In this document: positions 55,824 to 64,000 of the stretch, one piece after another
Numbering within the stretch: the stretch's first letter is position 1
Layout: each line of letters opens with the position of its first letter
Source: Phoenix dactylifera
Taxonomy: Eukaryota; Streptophyta; Magnoliopsida; Arecales; Arecaceae
Direction of reading: 5' to 3'
DNA: 64,000 bases
Assembly: GCF_009389715.1 (NCBI RefSeq)
Contig: NC_052409.1
Span: 2,396,001 to 2,460,000, forward strand
Translations under genes and position numbers: made by a program
The notes under the pieces: model-generated
Database searches by the model: none
Seen by the model: the letters and a program-made list of their open reading frames with translations, nothing else
Told to the model about the DNA's origin: nothing

Positions 55824-58025
55824 AATAATGCCAGACCCTCAAGTTTTCGGGGGAACTACCTAATGGGTTCTTGCATCTTGCCTATATAATTGTTCTTTTT
55901 TTTTTCATTGCCTCTGTTGTTCTTTAACGTTTTTGGAACGTTGACATGTTTCGAGTGGAGTAACAAATGGCACCTTATGTATGTCACAAACAAATATCTA
56001 ATGAAATTCTTTCGTTTTATGTATTTGGAGGATGATATGCTGAAAGCCACCCTGTGATTCTGATTGATTATTTGACATCATTAATGTTTAAGCCAACTGC
56101 AGAGGTACAACCTACCATGCATGATCTATTGTTGCTCTAAGATGCATTTATCATTATTGGATTTCTGCTGATCCTTAATTCATTTATAATGCTACAGTTT
56201 AGTTGAGGCCTCATTTTGGGTGCGAGTGGTTCGGGTTGGTGCAGGTTCGACTCATCCCTAATCCAAGCTGATCCGTCTGTTTAACAGGTTTGTAGTCATG
56301 TTAGGTCCAGCTTTGTTCGAGTTGGTTGGTTTCCTTCACGATACCCATTTCGTCCGTGTATGGGAACTAAATAGATTTAGGACAAGACCATGGTATAGAT
56401 TTCAAATCCAGGTAAATGTCGTTTAGATTGGGCTTTGTTCAGACCTGGTTTTACACACCCAGACGATCTGATGAGCGACCGCTGTTGTCATCATGGTAAC
56501 AACCCGTCTTCCAAAGCTTGGCTAGGCTTCTTCCATTTGACTATTATATTGTGACAGCTAAGCCTGGTGAAGTAGAGACCCATTTGGTAGTCCTAAGTTA
56601 GCTGAAGCCAGATTCATCCTGGGAATCATGTGGTCTGTTGTTGCAGTCTCTATTACGGTAAAGATATCTGGCTGCTGGCTACCAGCTGGTTAAGGGCAGG
56701 TTATCAGTTTAACTAGTCAAAAAGTGAGGATTGATTATTCGGTCGAAGTCTCAGAGTCCCTTAATATGGTTAACTTTATTTCATGGCGAAGGATGGAATA
56801 AAGTAGTTACCGTCTAAAGCTCTCTGTTCTCTCTCTTTACCCTTTTTTTTTTAATATATAATCCATGGATGTCCCTGGCTGGTTGGCCTGGGTTGGTTGT
56901 AAGTAGTGTGGACCATCTGTTTATTAATGCGAGTACACAATGTGCATCTGGGAAGAATCTTGAGGAAACTACCGCTAGTGGCAGGCACATTATGACCTGT
57001 GGATCCTACTGGAGGAAATCTACTAATTAAAAAAAAACAAAGCTGGCATGGGATTGCTTCCATCCAGCTTCCCCGTCGTAACCGCTGATTTAGATTAAAA
57101 TGCATCGAAGAATCCGGATTCGTAACCTGTGGGATCCACGTAGATAACTTTTCAGTCGTTTGGATTAGCATTTTCTTGGCTAACAAGATAGGTCACTCTG
57201 CTAAAGCCAATTGGCTAACGAAAGAATATATTACAAGGCCATGGAACCGCAAATATATTTTTGGCACGAACTTGTCAAGGCATGGGAAGGAATAAGGACG
57301 ACAGGTTACGGAATTCCAAAAGCAGTACTATAGTGATAACCATTGGGACAATTAAAATATCCTCAGGACCTTTTGAAAGTAGAGTAAAATTCGAACGCAG
57401 GTAAAGTGAAACCCAGGGGAGCCGGTGGGTTTTTAGAAGGGAGAAATCTTGGTAAGGAGGACTGTTTGCCAGAACATTAACGCGTTGTTGCTTGAATAGG
57501 TGGACTCCATACATGGTAGGATGTGCTGGCATCCCTCTCTGCTACCAGGTAGCGTCTAATGCTCCTACTTCTGATAAGGTGGAGTAGTATAGGGCTCTAT
57601 TAGGCCTTCTGATATAGGCACTTTTACCTGCAATTTGACTCCAGCAGTCGAGCTCAGCAAGTATGTACTTAAAATCCTGACAAAATCAGAGAACGACAGC
57701 AACAAGAAAATTGCATGCCCCCTCCGTCTCTCCTTTATTGAAAAAGGAAAAACAAAGGTCAAGCGATAGACAGCAAATATTTCTCCATTATTATCGAACC
57801 TTCAAGATATCGTACGTCCTATTTCATATACAAGAACATTAATATTGTCCAATACTTGGAAACTATCTAAGCACTAGAACAATCTGATTTCGTAAACACA
57901 CAGAAATTAAGAAGCCATGCACCAAGTGGTAGAGTCCTCGAAAGAAACCACCATGCATCTCAACTACCTACCCAGACCCTTCTCTCTCCAACCTTGTATC
58001 TAACCATCAAGGTCCAACCTATCTC
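55824..58025. other. Intergenic between RING gene and GPAT gene (tail to tail)
   Basis: The first few hundred bases are probable 3' UTR of the RING gene. Positions 56210-56470 have GGTTCGGG and GACCTGG-like words that may be repeat debris. Open stretches at 56851-57186 and 57275-57532 on the minus strand match nothing I know. No gene is supported. Confidence 0.35.
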
Positions 58026-60944
58026 TCAAGATTCCTTGTTCAAGGACTTCATGGACTCCAGCTTGCCGTCATTGCCTCCAAGTTTTATGTACTTGTCCTT
58101 CCTCCGTGAGCGTGGTGCGCTCGAACCCTAGCGCTCCGGCAATCACTCCTGCACGTAGTTCGCCACCTCAATCGCGGTCTTGCCGCCCTTTGCAGGTCTG
58201 CTCCTCCCTCAGCGGCTCCAAGAACGTCACCTCGTATGCAGGCCTCGGATTCATGAAGAAGAAGTAGGCATCAAAGAACTTCCACCCCCCTCACCGTCGA
58301 GCCGTAGAAACACGTTCTGCTTGGTGTTGATCGCCACCGGCACGATGCGGTCGCTGAGCTCGGCGAAGAGCGCGGAGAAAGCGGAGGAGGGAAGGGCTCG
58401 CGGCAGGTGGTGCCCTCGGGGCAGATGACGAGGTCGCCGTGCTTGAGCAGCAGCGATGCGGGCGGCCGTCGGCGTCGCGGTCGCGGGAGAGGGCGATGGC
58501 CGGGGATGGGGAGATGGAGCAGACAGGCGGCTGACGCTGTAGGTGACGCAGGAAAGGGAGCGGCCCAGGGCGATGCTGACGAGATGGGTCGAGGGCTGTG
58601 CGGTGGTTGCAGACGAAGAGGACCCAGGAGAGCCGGCGAGGGTGGTGGAGGCGGGGAGCCGCGGATGGAGAGGCGGATGCCGGTGAGGGCGTAGGTGTAG
58701 CGGACGTAGGGGGCGGGACGGGGGAGGTTTGAAGAAGACACGGAAGACGGAGAGGGCGAAGCCCAACGGAGCCATAGAAGGGTGAGCAGGGCGGTGCCTG
58801 GTCCGGCCGCTTGGACCAGCGGCCGTCGTGGAAGATGGTCCGGCGTCCAGCTTCTCGGCGGGACCCGGGCGGCCTTCGGTTCTGGATGGACCATGTACGA
58901 TTCCTTGCATGTATGACGCGATGATACATAGCACTTTCTGCGACATTTGCACATGGTTTTTGGGGCATTGCGTTGCCCGAAAGGAAAAACAAAAGAGAAA
59001 GAGACAGAAATTGTCGATCCAGTTCAATCACATATATTGCCGTACATTGCACCTGATTAAATTTTTTTTTGCTTGTTCTTGTTCTACTAATTATTGTTGA
59101 AGTATTAAGTAAACTTATTTACATAGTAAAATAGGCTGGTGTGCAGTTACAACCAACTTATTAAGCCAACGATCATGCTATATAAAGTGCAAGGCGCGTC
59201 GGTTGCATGCGATCTATTAAGTCAAAAGGAGTAATGTTGTGGCCCCATCTATCTATCACGATCTTTTGAAATAAAATTCAAAAGATACGCCACCGAATAA
59301 GTAGGTTAGTTTAACAACTTCCCTCTCACGTTGCATGGATGGATTTATTTCCAATAATAGTATGCCTCCAAATTAGAGGCCGCTCACCAGAAGGTCCAAT
59401 CAATTAAAATATGCCACGATGCCAATATGTGGTGGATCAAGAGCGGCACTAGGCTGGCCCAACGCCATATCGCCCAGCTTGTATACCAAGAGTTTCCCAC
59501 AGTTGGCTGTATCTTAACTAGAAGGCACAGTGATCATAGGAGATTCCACTGACATGACAGACAGAATATCACCGTGTGTGAAGTATTCACGTCCGATGTC
59601 TAGGCCGTACTCAAACTAGTCATTTTTGTCGACCCACAAAACTCAATTCTTTGATGGTAGGTACGCTCCTCCATCGGACATACATATACAAAAAAAGAAG
59701 TAAAGGAGGTAAGCAAAGAAGAACACCCTAACAACTAAAAGACAACCTTCTCCTCTTCTCTGATTACCGCACTTACTTAGGTATCGGAGAGTAATCCGTC
59801 GGATACATTCCGGCTAGAGAACTTCTTTGTTTTGTGGTGTTTCAGATCGAAGTGTTATCATTTGATGAGAATCTTAGCTATAACGATCGAGTACTGCTCG
59901 CTTTCTTCTATTTCGACCAGAGCAGCCGACCACCTGAGCTCACTAACAACGTCGCGCTTTTCATCACGATGCCTAGACTAGACACCAAATAATCCATTTG
60001 GACTCTACAAGAGTTTCATGGATGCCAAACACCATCTTGCCTTCACACGCATCCATTATGATAAATTTTGAGAACAACAAGATTATAGATTGGCATCAGA
60101 CAGTGAGATATCCACGTTTGCTCTTGACGTTTAGTGCAAGAACAAGAAACTCCACTGGCTAGGCGTCGCATATCATGCTGTTTTTTTTTTTTAATAGTTC
60201 CTAATTAATAATTGGATTTAAGAATTAAAAAATAAATAAAGAAGCAATTCCGTCCACATAAATTAATATCAAGAAAAGCCAGAGGAGTACGGACCTTGCA
60301 GAGCGCCAAAAAGTCGTGATCGGACTCTCGATCCCCGAGCCCCAGCTCCGGCAGCGCCGCCCCGAATTCCCTCTCCACAGCCTCCCGCTTCCGCCGACCC
60401 ACCAGCACCCCGGCGGCGCCACCTTTCCCGTCGCCCGCCCTGTCCTCCCGTCCACCTCCAGCTCCGTCCCCAGCACCGCGCTCGCCCCCAAATACTCCTT
60501 CGCAAACGCCTCCACCATCACCGTCGGGTTCGCCGTCACCACCACCCGTCGCCGCCCGCACGCGCGGAACGCTGCCCAGCTGTCCGCCCGCACGTCCGCC
60601 GCATAGAACCGCGGCAGCACCGCCCGCGCCGCCAGCTCCACGTCCCGCATCCGGAGTCCCGCCACCGCCACGTAGATCAAGATCTGGATCCCCGCCGCCT
60701 CCGAGACCAATTTATAGACGACAAGGATGAGCGGCGAGAGCACGAGGAGGGCGACGCCGCGGAGGAGGCTTCCAGCCTCGACAGCGAGGAGGAAGAAGTA
60801 AGGGAAGGAGCTCCGGGAGACGAGGAGGGTGCCGTCGAGGTCGGCGGCGGCTGAGTGGGACTCCCGGCCTGAAGGGTCGCACTCAGCGACGGACGGGAAG
60901 CTACGGTGCTCCGCCGGCGTGCCGGGAGCCATTTTTCTCTCCAT
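58026..60944 (-). CDS. GPAT: Glycerol-3-phosphate acyltransferase, GPAT4/6/8 (RAM2-like) clade, frame interrupted many times
   Basis: These ER enzymes acylate glycerol-3-phosphate at sn-2 for cutin or related extracellular lipids, and the active-phosphatase members release monoacylglycerol. Exon 1 is 60944-60295 and exon 2 is 58903-58026, with a 1.4-kb intron. Exon 1 has the phosphatase motif [19 protein letters not shown], then [61 protein letters not shown] and the motif III-like [11 protein letters not shown]. Exon 2 has [18 protein letters not shown], the acyltransferase block [11 protein letters not shown] (HX4D), [28 protein letters not shown] and [17 protein letters not shown]. The frame changes once in exon 1 (a GGGG run near 60408-60411) and about ten times in exon 2, mostly at short homopolymers, while motifs stay intact between them. 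It is either a young pseudogene or a sound gene with sequencing errors; the second seems more likely to me. Confidence 0.8.
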
Positions 60945-63900
60945 TTGTCGATTCCCCTTTTGCCTCAGCCTTCTTGCGCTTTACCTTTCTTGAAGAGACT
61001 GGGACTTCTGTGCGCCGATGGAGAGGTTCGGCGACTTATAAATGAGGCACGAGTGTTTAGTCGTGAATAAACAAAATTACTTAATTGCCCTTGTACTAAT
61101 TAATACTCTGCTATTCTATTCTCTGTTTTTAATTTAGTTTTTCATCCGATATTATGCATGCAGCCAATTATTGTGGGCCACGTAATAATGTGGCTACCAA
61201 TATTAAATATAAGATTAAAAAGTTATTATATATATAGATATTATGTTGTTGGTTTTGGTTGGGATAATTGAATGCTTGGGAGGGTGAGTGAACATCACAA
61301 GTTTTTATTTGATGACTGCGCGAGCAGGAGAGATGGCGTGATGCGTGATATTATTTAATAAAGAGGTGGATATTCCAAGGAAATTAGTTGGAGTAGTTGA
61401 GTGGGTTTAATACCATTAGGTCCTGTTGGAAAGTGGTAGATGTGAAGGATCAACCGACGCTTGCTTCAGCTTATGCTTATCCTGCTTGCCGATCTCTAGT
61501 CCTTGCAGCCCCTTTTTTTTTTTTTTTTTTTGGTAAATAATCCTTGCAGCCCTTCAACTTGGTCTTTCTGTTCACCAACCTCCTTTGGGTCCCAAAGTAC
61601 CTTATCTAAGGTTACTTGCTTCAATCACTCATATATATCTTATATCTAGTATGAATATATCCAAAAAAATCAAAAAATACTAAATTTCAAAATGCTTTAG
61701 ACAGCTTTTTTTTTTCAACCTAAATCTCCAGCATGATCAGTCATGTACGAAGCCACCCAATCCACGGCTTTGTTGGTTTTTTTAAGACATACTTGACCTA
61801 TGTTCTAACTCTTTAATTCTACTGGCACGCTTGATTTCATATTGTTATTTGGAATTTTGTATGCTACTAATATCCCCGCAAGGGGCCTTCCACTTCTTAT
61901 TGATCCTTATTGAAATGTTGGGCTTGTTAGAGATAGTTGGTTGACCTAACTAGGTTTAAGACCAACAACCCAAGCCTCGGAATTTGATATCAGAAGAGGA
62001 ATACGACATGCTGACTGGATTTTGGTTATAATCCATGCTTGTCGAGATCTCCACATCCTTGGTTATATCAGAAGAGGAATGCGACAGCCAATTAAGCCAC
62101 TGTGGCACTCAAAAGAATAGAATTCGCACCTATCCTCTCTCTCTCTTTTTTTCCCTTGACCAACTCAATTTTCACATTGTAAGTCAAAATTAACCAAAAT
62201 AATTAATCATGAAAAGCTACATGTTTCACCTATGTCAATATAAATCGCCTTTCATGATATGTTATAAGGATAGATATCTTGTATTTCAAGAAATAGGGCC
62301 TTGTCAATGTCTTATTGCCACTTGCATGGATTTCAAGAAAAATACTTTTCAGAGAAGAAATTGGTTTTGATAAGCACATATGTCCATGTTTTTAAGAAAT
62401 TTCTTAAAAGGTATAATATGTCATGTTACAGTACTCCATGATTTATCAAATTTTTTCCAATGGAGCCAAAAAATCATTATTTATCTAACAAGAAATAAAC
62501 ATTTTGATATTCAGTGCTACCTGGGCATAACCAGTATGCGCCGAGGTCGGGCCGGCCCCTAAACCGGGAGAAATCTGTCGGGCAGGGCCCACTTCGGCCC
62601 AATTGCAGGCACCCACAGTTTGGGCGGGGCCCAGTTCTCCATGTGGACACGAACCGGCATCCAGCCCTTTACATGAGTTGAGTTGGGCCGTTACTCAATG
62701 GTGGCCGCCATCTAACAGCCCAGTTTGCGAGCAGACTGTTAGGTCACACGTGGAGGGCAATCCATAATTTGTTGGTTTGTTTCTGCCCATCTTCTCAAAA
62801 AACTATTTTTTTTGAAAGGAAAATGAATAATAAGAAAAATAAGCAACAATTAGTTATCGAATTCATTAATGACCTATCAATTTCATCCATGAATTAATAA
62901 TTATATATAGCTCTTATCATCTACTGCATCGAATATTAGACATCTCTCTCATACATACAATTCCAATAAATGTTGGTTTTGATTGGAGACAGATTGGGAG
63001 GGTATGTTGCACACCATTATATATATGAAAGACTCCTAAGATCAATCAATTGCAGCTCTAGAATAAGAAGTATACTCGGGCAGTCATCTGAGGCATTGCC
63101 TCCACGCCATCATCTTGGCACCCTGGAACAATCTTTTCTTTAGCTTTCGAAGTTTTTTTAGCACCAAATATTGAAAGACACTCTTCTCCCTTAATGGCAC
63201 CACTCCTCTCTTTTCTATTCCTAGAAAAATGAAAAACCCTCTTCTCAACCCGTAGGGCTTCGCCATGTAAGAGAAAGAGCTATAAAGAGGAGAACTAAGG
63301 CATCAGTCCCTAATGATTTAACTTGGAATATGAGTACAATTAGGTTTTACCGGGCGGATAAAAGTGTTAAAATATTTGCAGAAGGAAAGAAAAATAAAAG
63401 AAAAAGAGAGAAAAATAATTTTATTTCTCTATTCTATTATATTCAGTACATCTTAGGGGTTATATGACATTTAAGAAAAATAATATAGGTTGACATAGGA
63501 TCACACTAACAATAGAAAATATTACTGATTGATACAAGTTGTTATGTGATCCCTAAAATCACTCTAAAAAAATTGTGCTAATAAAAAAATAATATATGTT
63601 GATATAGAACACGTTAGTAAAGAAAAATATTATGAGTGATATAAGTTGTCATGAGATTTTTAAAATTATGGTAATTAAAAAAAATCTTATGATTTTGTTC
63701 AAATATCTTTAGAAATAGATAACCTCATGGGACCAACCAATGGACCCATGTGTCCGTGTATTCCGCTTTGTGTTCCTTGAAGTCCTTAAATTCGGTTCCT
63801 TTAATCAAACATATATCCACTTTTATCTTTTTTTTTTTTTTTGATGAAAACAGTAATTCATATAGCTCTAACGTGAGTATATCCTGCCAAGTCAAGAGAA

Positions 63901-64000
63901 AGTAAAAAATACAAGGGTTGGGGTATACCCCCCGCCCTTTTCGTAGAAAAAATCATAATATATTATCTTTCACATAATATTCGTACCCGTAAGTGTTGAT
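60945..64000. other. Gene-free right end: GPAT promoter side, poly-T insertion, repeat words
   Basis: The first few hundred bases are the likely GPAT promoter and 5' UTR. Positions 62540-62720 are unusually GC-rich, with GGGCCGGCCC, GGCAGGGCCC and CGGCCC words, like the ends of plant non-autonomous transposons. Positions 63829-63851 hold a T run followed by GATGAAAACAG, possibly the end of a retroposon copy. No gene was found. Confidence 0.4.
61500..61552. mobile_element. Tiny T-run insertion flanked by a 12-bp direct repeat (extremely truncated retroposon?)
   Basis: TCCTTGCAGCCC occurs at 61500-61511 and again at 61541-61552. Between the copies lie one C, nineteen T and GGTAAATAA. On the minus strand this reads as a few bases followed by a poly-A tail, bracketed by a target-site duplication. 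That is the pattern left by a LINE-machinery insertion truncated almost to its tail. Replication slippage could also explain it. Confidence 0.55.

Overview
This is plant nuclear DNA. It holds multi-exon genes with GT-AG introns, AT-rich introns and intergenic DNA, short GC-rich first exons, a nuclear tRNA-Cys, microsatellites and many small repeat relics. The gene families (plant GMP synthase, BAH/TFIIS-type AIPP3, DUF3527, BSK pseudokinase, GPAT with phosphatase domain) are land-plant families. GC-rich 5' exons and the closest remembered protein matches point to a monocot. A palm such as oil palm or date palm is my best guess, from general style and not from proof.

Layout from left to right: (1) the 5' end of a small unrecognised gene on the minus strand (141-1400), running off the left edge; (2) a broken, intron-containing copy of CPSF2/CPSF100 on the plus strand (about 3073-7192) with most of its middle missing; (3) an intact 11-exon plastid-type SLH-domain protein gene (8788-14234) with one GC-AG intron; (4) an intact six-exon GMP synthase gene (16575-21336); (5) an intact eight-exon AIPP3/BDT1-like chromatin reader gene with BAH, TFIIS-central and zinc-ribbon parts (24698-36352), whose introns hold several repeat insertions including an Au-type SINE; (6) a DUF3527 gene (about 39899-43999); (7) a tRNA-Cys(GCA) gene (45380-45451, minus); (8) the 3' half of a brassinosteroid-signalling kinase (BSK) gene on the minus strand (47870-53771); (9) a 100-N assembly gap (55368-55467); (10) the last two exons of a RING E3 ligase gene on the plus strand (55519-55823); (11) a two-exon glycerol-3-phosphate acyltransferase gene of the GPAT4/6/8 clade on the minus strand (58026-60944), whose frame is broken many times. 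The rest, to 64000, is gene-free.

The genes do not form one pathway. They are unrelated housekeeping, chromatin, signalling and lipid genes, as expected of a plant euchromatic segment. I saw no novel multi-gene system. The points most worth a second look are the unprocessed CPSF2 pseudogene, the clustering of homopolymer-length frameshifts in the three genes nearest the N gap (probably sequencing error, which would change whether GPAT and BSK are called intact), the GC-AG intron, the missing middle of the SLH-domain protein, the SINE, and a very small T-run insertion flanked by a 12-bp direct repeat.
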